From Kalymmatonema hyalinum WJT4-NPBG1 (GTDB lineage: Bacteria > Cyanobacteriota > Cyanobacteriia > Cyanobacteriales > Nostocaceae): a stretch of 64,000 nt of DNA. The notes under the pieces were generated by a model. The model was not told the DNA's origin. It worked only from the letters and a program-made list of their open reading frames with translations, and ran no database searches. Shown piece by piece: positions 10,112 to 19,443 of the stretch (its first letter is position 1; every line of letters starts with the position of its first letter). Location: contig JAHHIB010000019.1 of the NCBI GenBank assembly GCA_019359075.1, forward strand, positions 1 to 64,000. Reading direction: 5' to 3'. Made by a program: the position numbers and the translations under genes.

Positions 10112-10796
10112 TTAATGTACCTGCGAGAATTGGACTAGTGTTTCTTTAACTCCAAACTCATACAATCTGGTAAATGGTTCGTCACTGACTCGACAAAACG
10201 CGAAGACTGGGGTAAATAGATAAGGTTGACGCTTGCCGCCTAGTCCGGTGCTTCTCAGGTGGTGGCGTTTCGTAGCTGTAGACGCCCATAAGGACGGCTT
10301 CCCGCAGGGTGGGCAGATGGCAGGTATTGTTTACATTTAAAGCCTATCCAAAAACTTCAGTGCTCCCACATTTTCTGGATGAGGGCACAATAACCCTTAA
10401 ATACAAAGCTGCTCAAAAAGCCCTCAATCGTTTTATTACTGGACTAACCAGTTCAGTATAGATATTTTTAGAATTCGCCAAGGTATCTGAAATATGGTAC
10501 ATCCACTTTTAGAGTTCAAACACTTTGTGAGGCTGTGTTATCGTAGAACTATCATCTTTAAGAGTGCTTTTAATCTGCAAACAGTAGTTTGATGTTGCCA
10601 CTAAGTAGAAAATAATTTGCATGAACACTAAAAAATAGTGGATTTTTTTATCCCAACCTTCGGGTGAATTTTGGTTTTTCATCATAAGTCTTGATAGATT
10701 TTTTTTATTTTAAACAGCCACAACTTAAAAGTAATTAAATGAGAAGAAAGTCTGCACAAATCTGATAGATATAGTGCTGGAGCATTAAATAATTTA
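10112..10796. other. Intergenic region without a supported gene
   Basis: The region is AT-rich with degenerate repeat fragments at 10230-10320. A short open frame without a start codon (about 10318-10460, containing LPHFLDEGTITLKYKAAQKA) reads like protein but matches no family I recognise. It may be a gene remnant. Confidence 0.4.
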
Positions 10797-11471
10797 TCAA
10801 TCAGTCTCAAGCACATTTATAATTCGTTCAACATCACTGCAAGAGTTAATTAAGTGCAAGCGAATAGCTTCAGTTAGTTTGTCTTCGTTTTGCTCAAGGA
10901 TGGCTTGAAACATATTAAAATGGATTGGATGTTGTCCAAGCGATATATTAAAATTTAGTTGAGGAATCCAAGTTTTGAAGAATTCTATATAATCTTGTCT
11001 ATATCGCCCGACTAAAATTCTTGTAGCTTCCTCCGGATGAGCATTCATGATGCGCGTGTGAAGATACTCATCCAAAAGAAGCATTAATACACCATCCTTT
11101 TGATGCGATGCCATTTGATAGAGATAAAAAACTTCTTGAAAACTATCTAAATCTTTCTGTCTCAAACCATCTATAAAATATTTAGCTGCTTCCTTTTCAT
11201 GCTGAAATCTGATTTTCAATCGATGTGCAAATTGCCCAATAGAATACTGTGGAAAGTATTCAAGGATAGGGTTAGATAAAGCTCTGGCAAGCTCTCGTCG
11301 AAGAGAGGCATTAGGGGCTATTCTTCCAGTTTCAATGTCTACTATTGTTCTCCGACAAGAAAAAGACGCTTGAGCTAATTTCTCTTGTGAGCAATTTTTT
11401 AGGTTTCGTAAATTTTTTAATATGCGTCCATAGGCTTTCTTTGTTAACTTATCATTTGGCAAACCATCCAT
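10797..11471 (-). CDS. XRE-type HTH regulator with C-terminal FCD-like domain
   Basis: 224 residues. Residues about 14-70 form a Cro/C1-type helix-turn-helix (ILKNLRNLKNCSQEKLAQAS, then TIVDIETGRIAPNASL). Residues about 90-220 are all-helical and resemble the FCD ligand-binding domain of GntR/FadR regulators, including an FCD-like terminal HFNMFQAILEQNEDKLTEAI followed by LHLINSCSDVERI. FCD domains bind carboxylic-acid effectors, often through a metal. Joining one to an XRE HTH rather than a winged GntR HTH is unusual. The gene stands alone and points away from the hydrolase gene, its possible target. Confidence 0.6.
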   Translation of the reverse strand: MDGLPNDKLTKKAYGRILKNLRNLKNCSQEKLAQASFSCRRTIVDIETGRIAPNASLRRELARALSNPILEYFPQYSIGQFAHRLKIRFQHEKEAAKYFIDGLRQKDLDSFQEVFYLYQMASHQKDGVLMLLLDEYLHTRIMNAHPEEATRILVGRYRQDYIEFFKTWIPQLNFNISLGQHPIHFNMFQAILEQNEDKLTEAIRLHLINSCSDVERIINVLETD

Positions 11472-11787
11472 AGCTATTCTCGCTCGTTTACAAGCCTGAT
11501 TTTTCTTTAATTTATCAAACGCGAAAAGGCTATTGACTCAATGAGCAGTTCTTCTGCACTATCAGGGTTCAATACCCCAAACGGAAGGTGACACATTATC
11601 AAAGAAACAGATCAAACATAATGTGGTCTCATTAGCGCGATCGCATCCCTCCCGTAGCAACGCACCATCATCTGTTTTTGTCCGCTCATCGCTCAAAACC
11701 TGTCAAGCACTGAGGGCAGAATCTTACGTCACCTCAAAGACCATCTCAAAGATTTGGTATTTTGAAGAGATTACGAAAATCAATAGC

Positions 11788-12669
11788 ATGAACGATCTTG
11801 TGACACCACCCGAAAGACAGGCAAAGATGCAACTGCATGATGGTCGTATGCTCGCGTGGTCCGAATGGGGACCTGTTGACGGCCTTCCAGTTTTGTTTTG
11901 CACCGGAGCTGGAATGAGCGGGTGGCTTGGTTTTGGGGCGAGCGACCTCCCAGGTCTCGGCTTGAAACTTATTGCCATTGACCGACCTGGCTTGGGTTTG
12001 TCCGACGCTCACCCTAACAAGACGTTGTCCTCTTGGGTGGATGACACGCGGGAGTTTATTCAGGTCAATGATCTGCATGATGTTCTCGCTGTTGGTTTCT
12101 CTCAAGGTGCACCGTTCGCATTCGCTCTCGCAGGAGGGAACCTCGTGAAGGCCATAGCAATTGTGTCGGGTCAGGACGAACTTGCCCATCCGCGTGTGAG
12201 ACCGCTCTTGCATCCGGATGTAGAGGGGATGATTGCTGCTGTCCAACAAGATGCTGTGAGGTTTGAGCAGCACTTTTCGCAGATGGCAACGCAGGAGGGG
12301 CTGTGGCAGTTAATCATTGGGATGAGTGCCCAGCGCGACCGGGCGTTGTATGAGAGTGACACGTTCAGCCAAGCATATCAGCGGGCCTTGAAGGAGGGTT
12401 TCTCGCAGGGCGCACAAGGATACGCGCGAGACCTCGTCAATGCGCTGGGTTCATGGCCTGTGGAGCTGGAGAACATCACCGTTCCTGTGGACCTCTGGTA
12501 TGGTGGTTTGGATACTAGTACGGTTCACTCCCCAGATTTTGGCGCGATCCTGGCTTCGCGCCTGCCAAACGCTTCGCATACCGTTGATCCAGAAGAAGGA
12601 GGGTCGATTCTCTGGACGAGATCTTGGGATATTCTCGCAAAACTAAAATCTCATCTGTCCATTACATAA
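11788..12669 (+). CDS. Alpha/beta-hydrolase
   Basis: 293 residues from ATG 11788; the frame is open further upstream but that part shows no conserved sequence. An oxyanion-region motif PVLFCTGAGMSG and the strand IAIDRPGLGLSD are present. The nucleophile elbow is GFSQG, and a late Asp (YGGLDTSTV) and His (NASHTVD) complete a plausible triad. No signal peptide. Substrate unknown. Base composition looks more GC-rich than flanking DNA, suggesting transfer. The XRE-FCD regulator gene diverges from it across about 300 bp. Confidence 0.85.
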   Translation: MNDLVTPPERQAKMQLHDGRMLAWSEWGPVDGLPVLFCTGAGMSGWLGFGASDLPGLGLKLIAIDRPGLGLSDAHPNKTLSSWVDDTREFIQVNDLHDVLAVGFSQGAPFAFALAGGNLVKAIAIVSGQDELAHPRVRPLLHPDVEGMIAAVQQDAVRFEQHFSQMATQEGLWQLIIGMSAQRDRALYESDTFSQAYQRALKEGFSQGAQGYARDLVNALGSWPVELENITVPVDLWYGGLDTSTVHSPDFGAILASRLPNASHTVDPEEGGSILWTRSWDILAKLKSHLSIT

Positions 12670-12895
12670 GGTGACGTTCACCATTTTGTAGCTGCCAAAC
12701 CCCTACGCGCATTGGCACAAGGCGCTGCACCTGACCGCCTACAGTTTGTGCTTCGCCTTGTTCCTCGGTTTCGCTCCGGCTTTCGATGACGGGTGAGCTT
12801 GGTTGTTATGCCGTACAGAATTTTGAGTACTAGTCCACATCCTAACTTGTCGCTACTGGTTTGTTTCCATTCTTGCCGTCCACACTGGTAACTAA

Positions 12896-13267
12896 TTAAA
12901 GTTGCTCAAAACTGGGAATTGGCGACTCGCCTCGCAGTCCCTTGCGGCGCTGGTTCTTAGGAACTCCTCCCGCCATGCCATACTCCACACTGCTTTTGCC
13001 ATATCGAGTCGCAACTCCTAACAGCATGTGTTCTGCCATATCTGCCAACTCGCGCTCTGTTTGGAGCATTTCACGGTATAACTTATCCAGGTTAGAAAGG
13101 GCACTGTTGTATGCATTCTCTCTAGTTCGCATCCTTTCTATTAAAGTTGAGAAAGTAGGCTGGGTGAGTCCATTGCCTAAATCTAAATTCGGATCAATTG
13201 AATTGATGCCAGCCGCACGACGCACTGCTTTTTCTAACACCTGGGAGGTTCTTTTTCTACGAGCCAT
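12896..13267 (-). CDS. Conserved cyanobacterial hypothetical protein
   Basis: 123 residues from the ATG at 13267 (MARRKRTSQVLEKAVRR). The protein has a basic N-terminus, a central helical, coiled-coil-like part (TLIERMRTRENAYNSALSNLDKLYREML) interrupted in places, and GVATRYGKSSVEYGMAGGV followed by basic KNQRRKGLR. I recall similar short proteins in many filamentous cyanobacteria but know no function. Confidence 0.7.
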   Translation of the reverse strand: MARRKRTSQVLEKAVRRAAGINSIDPNLDLGNGLTQPTFSTLIERMRTRENAYNSALSNLDKLYREMLQTERELADMAEHMLLGVATRYGKSSVEYGMAGGVPKNQRRKGLRGESPIPSFEQL

Positions 13268-13387
13268 GATATGCACCTTGTAATACAGTACGGTTAATAT
13301 TCTTTACTTTAAAAAACTTCCGTATTGATCAGCCTGAGAAAATTCCGGCAAATCTGCAATAGCTTTTGCTACATAGCTATAGTTGTC

Positions 13388-13729
13388 ATGAGTGCGGGAA
13401 TTACTGAAATGAGAAAGCATATAAGCCTAATAAGAAAGCAATATGCTTTTTTGCTTGCTAAATCTACTGAAATGAATACGCGATCTAGTGAAATGAGAAA
13501 GCATATAAGCCTAATGAGAAAGCAATATGCTTTTTTGCTTGCTAAATCTACTGAAATGAGAAAGCAATTAGGCATTTTGAGAAAGCATATAAGCCTAATG
13601 AGAAAGCAATATGCTTTTTTGTTTATTGAAATCAACTTGAACCATTTTCCTGATGCAGTGAGCAGTTATGGCGATCGCAAAAATCTAACATTCAAAATGG
13701 GTACAACCGAATACAGTAACAGATGGTAG
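13388..13729 (+). CDS. Possible small repeat protein (doubtful)
   Basis: An open frame from ATG 13388 encodes 113 residues dominated by a 28-residue repeat (MRKHISLMRKQYAFLLAKSTE). It is open because the underlying DNA repeat is 84 bp, a multiple of three. The opposite strand is also open and would encode a hydrophobic repeat. No ribosome-binding site or homologue is recognised, so this may be only repeat DNA. Confidence 0.3.
   Translation: MSAGITEMRKHISLIRKQYAFLLAKSTEMNTRSSEMRKHISLMRKQYAFLLAKSTEMRKQLGILRKHISLMRKQYAFLFIEINLNHFPDAVSSYGDRKNLTFKMGTTEYSNRW
13411..13625. repeat. 84-bp tandem repeat, three copies
   Basis: Copies start at 13411, 13495 and 13579, an exact 84-bp period. Each begins GAGAAAGCATATAAGCC and ends near GCAATATGCTTTTTTG. 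AAGCATAT and ATATGCTT within each unit can pair as a hairpin followed by a T-run. The rest of 13268-13917 has no supported gene. Confidence 0.85.
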
Positions 13730-13917
13730 ATGGGTGAAGGATGCAGACGATTCAAGTGCAAGCAACGGGAGATGGTCGAATCGTAGGGTGTTATGTTGAC
13801 AAATTCTGTGTAAATATCTTGACCTTGTACCGAGTAGTTCTATGGAAAATTTCAGTATAATAAATAGTTAGACAGACCCACACTTCATATGGTTAGGTAT
13901 GTATAATTTCTTCTTGT

Positions 13918-14601
13918 ATGAGAAATATTAAGACGCAAGCGGCTTTGCAAGATTTCTTAAGCCTAAATCGTGATGCCTGGAGGTTCGCGAAAAAGGCTAG
14001 CGATGACTATTTGCTTGCTCGTTTCGGGCTTTTAAACGCTTTATGGTCAGGTTTTGAAATGGCTACTCAGGCTACTGAAAAACTCATAAAGTCATACCTT
14101 CTCTTCGCGGATTTATCACTAAAGGGTAGCGCAGAAGAGGTTCGTAAAGCTGTAAGCAAAGAGTCGAAGAGCTTCGGTCGTACTTACGAATTGGGACATG
14201 ATGTAGAAGCATGTTTATCGCTTGCTAGCAGAGCCGGACTTTCTGTTAGCAAAGATCTGAAAGACCGTATTAAACGAATCAATGAATACTATGCTCTACG
14301 CTACCCAGATAATGGAGGTCCAACATCGCTGGGCACTCATGAAGTGAACGATGTTGATGAAGCTATTTTTGAGATTTGGGATGCCTTTGAGAAATTTAAC
14401 GAAGACTACTTTTACGTAAGTGGAATTATGATACCTGTCTATTCAGAATTACAGATTAGATATCACGAGGGAAATATCCCATTCGTACAACACTCATTTC
14501 AAATCATGACAAAAGATAATACTTCATACAATGTTCGTAAAGCAAAATTAGAGGAAGGTATTTACAGTAGATTGAAGGCGTGGTATCCAGTACAGCCTTG
14601 A
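13918..14601 (+). CDS. HEPN-like hypothetical protein
   Basis: 227 residues, helical, no signal or membrane segment. The N-terminal two-thirds resembles HEPN folds: a long helix LNALWSGFEMATQATEKLIK, then YELGHDVEACLSLA, then RINEYYALRYPDN. HEPN proteins are often RNases in toxin-antitoxin or defence modules. The canonical Rx4-6H active-site motif is not seen, so this could be a non-catalytic or substrate-binding version. It lies in accessory DNA just before a DUF433/DUF5615 pair. No obvious nucleotidyltransferase partner is adjacent. Confidence 0.45.
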   Translation: MRNIKTQAALQDFLSLNRDAWRFAKKASDDYLLARFGLLNALWSGFEMATQATEKLIKSYLLFADLSLKGSAEEVRKAVSKESKSFGRTYELGHDVEACLSLASRAGLSVSKDLKDRIKRINEYYALRYPDNGGPTSLGTHEVNDVDEAIFEIWDAFEKFNEDYFYVSGIMIPVYSELQIRYHEGNIPFVQHSFQIMTKDNTSYNVRKAKLEEGIYSRLKAWYPVQP

Positions 14602-14984
14602 AAAGCGGCAGATTCAGTATGATGATCTAATCACATAAAGTTAATACTGCTTCATCAAGTCTACGGGGAAAAGTCTGTCTAACAATTCGCACTAGCGATT
14701 TGATAGCATTAACAAAGTGGGTGATCGCCTATAACCCAACTAAAGTGATGGCGCAAAGCGCCCATCTTCGGTGAAGGCTGTCTTCAGCAGATTTGCAAAA
14801 TCACTATAGCAAAGCGTAAGAAAAGCAATCGACCGTGGATTAAAAAAACGCTTGAATTAAAACCTGAGCATCACTGGGAATCTCCATCAGGCTACAAAAT
14901 TTTTGTAGCGGATTGGGGGTTTTTCGTTTCAATGTTCCCCAGAATTGAGTTTTTGAATGCAAGCCTCTCGGTGCTGCTTTCATT
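14602..14984. other. Intergenic region with a hypothetical-gene remnant
   Basis: From about 14809 to 14950 the plus strand reads KRKKSNRPWIKKTLELKPEH and SGYKIFVADWG, resembling the N-terminus of a short conserved cyanobacterial protein I recall only loosely. It lacks a start and degrades afterwards. GATGGGCGC/GCGCCCATC palindromic repeats lie at 14745-14765. Confidence 0.35.
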
Positions 14985-15320
14985 TCACACAAACTCGACA
15001 CATCCCACCATCTCTTCAGGTGTCATCACCTCATAAATCAAAACCAAGGTTTCAATAATTTCACCAATTGAACGAGTCCCTTTTTTGCAGTAGGTAATGC
15101 CAGGATGATCAAGCCTAGAACTTGCAATAATCAAAAAATCTGCATCTTGGGTGAACAGTACTCGCTGTGTTTTCTGAATAAACGCTAACTGGACTTCATC
15201 GGTTTGAGTACGTAATTCCACATCATTGGTTGTTGTGACATCAATTCCATAACGGCGCAAGCCAAGCGCGATTGCAGGATCGACATTTTCATCCAGATGA
15301 AAGCTAATTCGTTTACTCAT
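14985..15320 (-). CDS. DUF5615 PIN-like toxin
   Basis: 111 residues. It has the DUF5615/Mut7-C-like PIN fold signature: N-terminal FHLDENVDPAIALGLRRYGIDV with conserved Asp, then VLFTQDADFL with acidic residues, and SIGEIIETL near the end. Proteins of this type are predicted metal-dependent RNases. The start overlaps the last 8 bp of the upstream DUF433 gene, so the two are translationally coupled as a toxin-antitoxin pair. Confidence 0.85.
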   Translation of the reverse strand: MSKRISFHLDENVDPAIALGLRRYGIDVTTTNDVELRTQTDEVQLAFIQKTQRVLFTQDADFLIIASSRLDHPGITYCKKGTRSIGEIIETLVLIYEVMTPEEMVGCVEFV

Positions 15321-15624
15321 TCCTCAACTGTCTGAGTTTCTCTTGGAGATGCGAGGGATGATTTTGCTTGAGTACCTCAACTAACTCATCTTCTTCTGCT
15401 ATGCGGCGATCAATCTCGTCTCGGTGATCAAAGTAATAAGCCATTGCTGCATAAACAGATGCCAGTGACAGGTCATACTTACCAGCAATCTCTACCAAGG
15501 AATACCCTAGCTTTAAATGCATCACCGCCACATCTTCTACAGCAATGCGGGTACCGACAATGCGGGGCTTCCCACTCCGCACATCAGAAGCGATCTCGAT
15601 ATGCTCCCGACTGACTAATTGCAT
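15313..15624 (-). CDS. DUF433 antitoxin-like protein
   Basis: 103 residues. DUF433 signature: SGKPRIVGTRIAVEDVAVMH, GYSLVEIAGKYDLSLASVYA and AMAYYFDHRDEID, a winged-helix-like DNA-binding fold. The C-terminal tail (LKQNHPSHLQEKLRQL) would bind the toxin. It is encoded immediately upstream of the DUF5615 gene with overlap, the standard antitoxin-first order, and probably represses its own promoter near 15630-15700. Confidence 0.87.
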   Translation of the reverse strand: MQLVSREHIEIASDVRSGKPRIVGTRIAVEDVAVMHLKLGYSLVEIAGKYDLSLASVYAAMAYYFDHRDEIDRRIAEEDELVEVLKQNHPSHLQEKLRQLRNE

Positions 15625-15765
15625 TGGTAAATCTTCCAGATCTGTTTCATAATTTAATAATACACACTTGTCCTGGCTCTTACAAAGTTATAGATGGAAC
15701 CAGACCAGCAGAATGCTTCCTTGAGCAACCTGCGCGATTGATCACTTCTTTAAGCCAGAGCTATT

Positions 15766-16335
15766 TTACTCAAAAACAACGCCGCGATAAATTTCCGCCA
15801 TTGGCAATTCCATCCCAACTGAGTCTAGGGAAATAGATTGTTCCAAGCCTTTAAATTCATTGAACAACCAACCTTGGGTTTGCTTGCTATAGCGTTCGAC
15901 AAAAGCTTCATCCTGCTCGACTAATAAATATTCGCTAAAACTAGGAATTGATCGATATATCCGAAATTTATTTTGTCGGTCGTAATCTGCGGTGGAAGGA
16001 GATAATACTTCAACAATTAAAATAGGATTCAAGACTTCATCTAAGCGATCGCCATTCAGTTGCGGTTCACCATCAAAAATCATCACGTCTGGATATACTC
16101 CGCGTCGATGTTCAGGAATCCACAGCCGCAAATCGCTGTTAATTGGCTCAAATTCAGTATCGCGCAGCAGAAACTTGAGAAAGGCAAAAATATTACCACT
16201 GATGCGGCTGTGTTTGAGGGTTCCTCCGGGCATGGGTATAATTTCTCCATCTCGATATTCGCTGCGTCCTTCCGCTTTTTCTTCGAGCGCGCGATATTCA
16301 TCCAAAGTGTAGCGGCGCTTGATGGTAGAAATCAT
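15766..16335 (-). CDS. Uma2 family endonuclease (DUF820)
   Basis: 189 residues from ATG 16335 (MISTIKRRYTLDEYRALEEK); an upstream ATG at 16371 adds an unconserved leader. PD-(D/E)XK-like core: YRDGEIIPMPGGTLKHSRI, then YPDVMIFDGEPQ (catalytic Asp), then PILIVEVLSPSTADYDR (Glu) and EYLLVEQDE. The family is greatly expanded in cyanobacteria and its function is uncertain. Confidence 0.9.
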   Translation of the reverse strand: MISTIKRRYTLDEYRALEEKAEGRSEYRDGEIIPMPGGTLKHSRISGNIFAFLKFLLRDTEFEPINSDLRLWIPEHRRGVYPDVMIFDGEPQLNGDRLDEVLNPILIVEVLSPSTADYDRQNKFRIYRSIPSFSEYLLVEQDEAFVERYSKQTQGWLFNEFKGLEQSISLDSVGMELPMAEIYRGVVFE

Positions 16336-16492
16336 AGGTCGTAGCCGATCGCATTGGCTATAGGACAACAAAACTATTTTGTCACAGATTTAGTTGTGAG
16401 GTTATCTCATACTGCGAGCGCATCCCTTCGGTAATGTGCGTTGCGTGAGTATAGCGCGGGTGGATTACTCCTGCTTTTGGCAATGTGTTCTG

Positions 16493-17959
16493 TCAACGAA
16501 CGACTTTAAGGGCGTCGTACAATAACCTGTATCGCTTGAACCCTGCTTCATACATAGGATTTGCCTGCGGCTGTACCACATTGCTATCCTGCGGCAGCAT
16601 CTTGAATGCAGCTTCTAAATTGGGATATGCACCAACCCCCACCATTGCCAGAATCGCTGCTCCATAAGCGGCTCCTTCTTCTGCTTTGGGAGCAATGAGT
16701 TGTGTTTGCAAAACATCTGCCAAAATTCGTAACCAGATGTTGGATCGTGCGCCTCCACCTGTTGCTAAAAGTTGATGAACGGGAGCGATCGCGCTAATTA
16801 CCTCCAACGCTTCCCGCAAGCTAAATGCAACACCTTCCAAAACAGCACGAATGATATCTGCCTGCGTATGAGCCAATGACAGATTCACCCAGGCACCCCG
16901 AGTCTCTGGATCGAGGTGGGGACTGCGTTCTCCTGAAAGATGGGGTAGAAATAGAACACCACGGGCACCAGGCAGCGATCGCTCTGCCATATCCATCAGC
17001 TCGGTGTAGGGAACATTGGGTGCAAATGTATCTCGATACCAACGCAGAGAACCGCCTGCCGCCAGCGTCACTCCCAGCAGATGATAGCCACCATCCACAT
17101 GACAAAACAAATGCACCCGACCTTCTGGATCGGGAATTGGGCGATTGCACGGTGCAAAGATAACTCCCGACGTGCCAATACTCAGACTGCCCCGGTTGAG
17201 GTTGCTCGATGAAATCCCCAAACCGATCGCCGCTGCTGCATTGTCGCCTCCGCCTGCAACCACAGGTAATCCGGCAGGGAGTCCCACGCGGGCGGCGATT
17301 TCTGATTTCAACCGTCCGGCGATCGCTGTAGACTCGACTACAGAGGGGAACAACGCTGGGTTGATATTGAGAGCATTGAGAATATCCGTATCCCATTGCC
17401 GATTCGCCAGATTCAAACACCCGACACCGGACGCATCAGACGGTTCTGTCACTAGCTCGCCAGTGAGCACATATCCCAGATAATCTTTTGGCAAAAGAAT
17501 CTGCCACAGCCGAGCATACGCTTGCGGTTCTTCAGCCCGTAACCACACGAGCTTCGGAAGCTGAAACCCGGTAATTGCAGGATTTCCAGCGCGCTGGATC
17601 AACTCCTGACGGGGAATAGTGGCTTCAATCGCATCAACAGCTTTACCAGTGCGCTGATCATTCCACAAAATTGCCGGTCTGATCACTGTGCCCTCTGCAT
17701 CCAGAGGAACCATGCCATGCATTTGTCCAGACAAACCGAGGGCGATTGCTCGGTGTCCATCTACCTGTTGCGCAACATCGAACAGGGCATCCAAACTAGC
17801 TTCAACCCAATCCGATGGGTTCTGCTCTGTCCAACCGGGCTGTGGAGTTAACAGAGGATAGCTTTTCGTCGTAGTAGCGATAATTTGCCCTTGCAGATCA
17901 ACAGCGATCGCCCGCACTCCTCCTGTACCCAGATCTAAGCCAACTACGACGTCAGTCAA
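16493..17959 (-). CDS. xylB: Xylulokinase
   Basis: 488 residues, FGGY carbohydrate kinase. N-terminal [11 protein letters not shown] is the phosphate-binding loop; [15 protein letters not shown] and ILWNDQRT are characteristic of xylulokinases; [11 protein letters not shown] contains the catalytic Asp; [20 protein letters not shown] is the C-terminal ATP-binding block. It phosphorylates D-xylulose to xylulose-5-phosphate for the pentose phosphate pathway. No xylose isomerase or transporter is adjacent. Confidence 0.93.
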   Translation of the reverse strand: MTDVVVGLDLGTGGVRAIAVDLQGQIIATTTKSYPLLTPQPGWTEQNPSDWVEASLDALFDVAQQVDGHRAIALGLSGQMHGMVPLDAEGTVIRPAILWNDQRTGKAVDAIEATIPRQELIQRAGNPAITGFQLPKLVWLRAEEPQAYARLWQILLPKDYLGYVLTGELVTEPSDASGVGCLNLANRQWDTDILNALNINPALFPSVVESTAIAGRLKSEIAARVGLPAGLPVVAGGGDNAAAAIGLGISSSNLNRGSLSIGTSGVIFAPCNRPIPDPEGRVHLFCHVDGGYHLLGVTLAAGGSLRWYRDTFAPNVPYTELMDMAERSLPGARGVLFLPHLSGERSPHLDPETRGAWVNLSLAHTQADIIRAVLEGVAFSLREALEVISAIAPVHQLLATGGGARSNIWLRILADVLQTQLIAPKAEEGAAYGAAILAMVGVGAYPNLEAAFKMLPQDSNVVQPQANPMYEAGFKRYRLLYDALKVVR

Positions 17960-17984
17960 TTCCCCCCTCCCAAATTCAGCAATT

Positions 17985-18045
17985 CTAGTAATAAGGACAA
18001 GAGTCCTTGTTTTCGTGGAAGAGGACTAAAGTCCTCACTACACAT
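17985..18045. repeat. Dispersed TAGTGAGGACTTTAGTCCT-type palindrome
   Basis: AAGGACAAGAGTCCTT is followed by AGGACTAAAGTCCT and CACTAC. Same extragenic family as 8210-8268 and 31821-31852. Confidence 0.6.
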
Positions 18046-18096
18046 TTAGTAAGGTTATTTAATCGGACATGATATGACTTCGTATTCCCTCAACCA

Positions 18097-18711
18097 CTAG
18101 GTGGACTTGGGTTCCTGGCTAGCTGCAAGTTCTTTCAACGCCAAACCTCCATCCCGAAACACCGACCACCCATCCCCCACTAGTACAGCCTTTATACCAT
18201 TTATCTGGGCAAGTCTTTGGACTGAGGCAACCGCTTGCTCTCGATTGGAAAGTTTCTCATCAGGTAAAATTGTTAGACTTCCTGCTTTGTGTGCCCGGAT
18301 CAAATCGCCTGTGATCAGGGTTGTTTTATCCAAAAGCAGTGCTAGTTCACCAGGCGTCTTCGAGCCTTGCAATTCAATCACCTGCAACCCTGGAACTAAC
18401 TCTTCGCCATCATGAAGCCACCGATTGCACTTAATAGGAAAGTGACTTCGTTCGGCAAAAGGACCTGCAATTTGGGCACCAGTTACATATGCAAGTTCCT
18501 TTGCAGCACGTACGTGATCTGAAGTGGTGATCACAATCCAACGAACACTACCTAAGGAATTGAGATGTTCGTAGTCTTCGGATAACAGAGACAATGGATC
18601 GATGAGAATATTACCGTCTGGACGAATCCAAGCAATACTATTGAAATCTATATTGCGTTCTTTATTAAAGGATGACCATCCGTATAAGTCATCACGGTGT
18701 AGAAGTTTCAT
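18097..18711 (-). CDS. MBL-fold-like hydrolase, probably degenerate
   Basis: 204 residues. The layout follows metallo-beta-lactamase-fold proteins: FNSIAWIRPDGNILIDPLSL, then TTSDHVRAAKELAYVTGAQI at the place of the HxHxDH motif, LQGSKTPGELALLLDKTTLI and TGDLIRAH. The first metal motif has only DH, so the normal histidines are missing and hydrolase activity is doubtful. The fold call rests on motif order alone. Confidence 0.65.
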   Translation of the reverse strand: MKLLHRDDLYGWSSFNKERNIDFNSIAWIRPDGNILIDPLSLLSEDYEHLNSLGSVRWIVITTSDHVRAAKELAYVTGAQIAGPFAERSHFPIKCNRWLHDGEELVPGLQVIELQGSKTPGELALLLDKTTLITGDLIRAHKAGSLTILPDEKLSNREQAVASVQRLAQINGIKAVLVGDGWSVFRDGGLALKELAASQEPKST

Positions 18712-18907
18712 TGGAAATTCGTTTAGTAAATTTAGTACTAGATAGTTGCTCCTTCTTAATATATTTATACATAAGGCGAAGTTAAGGTCTGATAGTATTT
18801 TGGTTAAACTTTACATTGCTGCAATGCATTGAAATTGCGAATATTCTTCTTGCTGCGTTATAAATCAAAATTTTCTTCCCCTGCAACCCAAGCGCTTCCC
18901 CTGCTCC

Positions 18908-18927
18908 CCCTGCTTATTTTTATGAGG
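18908..18927. repeat. 20-bp direct repeat, left flank of the IS
   Basis: CCCTGCTTATTTTTATGAGG is repeated exactly at 20103-20122, directly outside the two ends of the insertion sequence. It is therefore the probable target-site duplication. Confidence 0.8.
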
Positions 18928-18937
18928 CAGGGTGGTT

Positions 18938-19408
18938 TCATACAAAGAAAGAAAAAACTCTATTGAGTTGGTTGGAAAGGGCGCGTTGTGCTTGAGGAAT
19001 AGTTCGGAAACCGAGTTGGCGAGCGATCGTAATAAAAAAGTTGTGTAAGATAGACCAATTTACAGGAGCATTGCCACCACGGCGGAGTGGAAAATCTTCT
19101 TTAAATGTCACATCTCTAACCCAATGCAGCCGATTTTCGATGCCCCAATGCCCTTGAATATCAGCAAGTAACTGTTGAGCATCGAGACATTGACTACAGA
19201 TATAGAATTGACGCTCGTAGAATGGCTGACCATCACGCTCACCCTGACGCTCGACCACAACAAAAGTTTTGAGTCCAGACCATTTTTTTTGCATTTGTTT
19301 GGGAGCAGCAAAAACTTTGCACTCACGTCGGACTAGTCGAGAATGAACATTCTCTACAGTTGTAGCACTGCTAAGTGGAGTATCCTGTTGTGCTTGGGTT
19401 TGAGCCAT
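18938..19408 (-). CDS. ISAs1-type transposase, C-terminal part
   Basis: Contains the C-terminal catalytic region with HWGIENRLHWVRDVTFKED, the DDE Glu, and the FPLRRGGNAPVNWSILHNF tail. The homologous reading extends upstream of the ATG at 19408 through GNDYIIGLKQNQPTLYK back to the A8 run at 19483-19490. It is therefore the second half of one transposase, not an independent gene. Confidence 0.85.
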   Translation of the reverse strand: MAQTQAQQDTPLSSATTVENVHSRLVRRECKVFAAPKQMQKKWSGLKTFVVVERQGERDGQPFYERQFYICSQCLDAQQLLADIQGHWGIENRLHWVRDVTFKEDFPLRRGGNAPVNWSILHNFFITIARQLGFRTIPQAQRALSNQLNRVFSFFV

Positions 19409-19443
19409 TTTGTAGAGAGTAGGTTGGTTTTGTTTTAACCCAA

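Noticed and set aside
12692-12796. Short GC-rich open frame (LPNPYAHWHKALHLTAYSL...)
   Set aside because: No start codon (a TAG lies just upstream), no homology recalled, only 34 codons.
12670-12830. Possible integron attC site after the alpha/beta-hydrolase
   Set aside because: GTTATGCC resembles a core site, but no matching inverse core or integrase is present.
13369-13635. Minus-strand hydrophobic repeat frame (KKAYCFLIRLICFL)
   Set aside because: It is an antisense product of the 84-bp repeat, with no start signal.
18097-18711. Active metallo-beta-lactamase
   Set aside because: The HxHxDH motif is largely missing, so only a fold-level call is kept.
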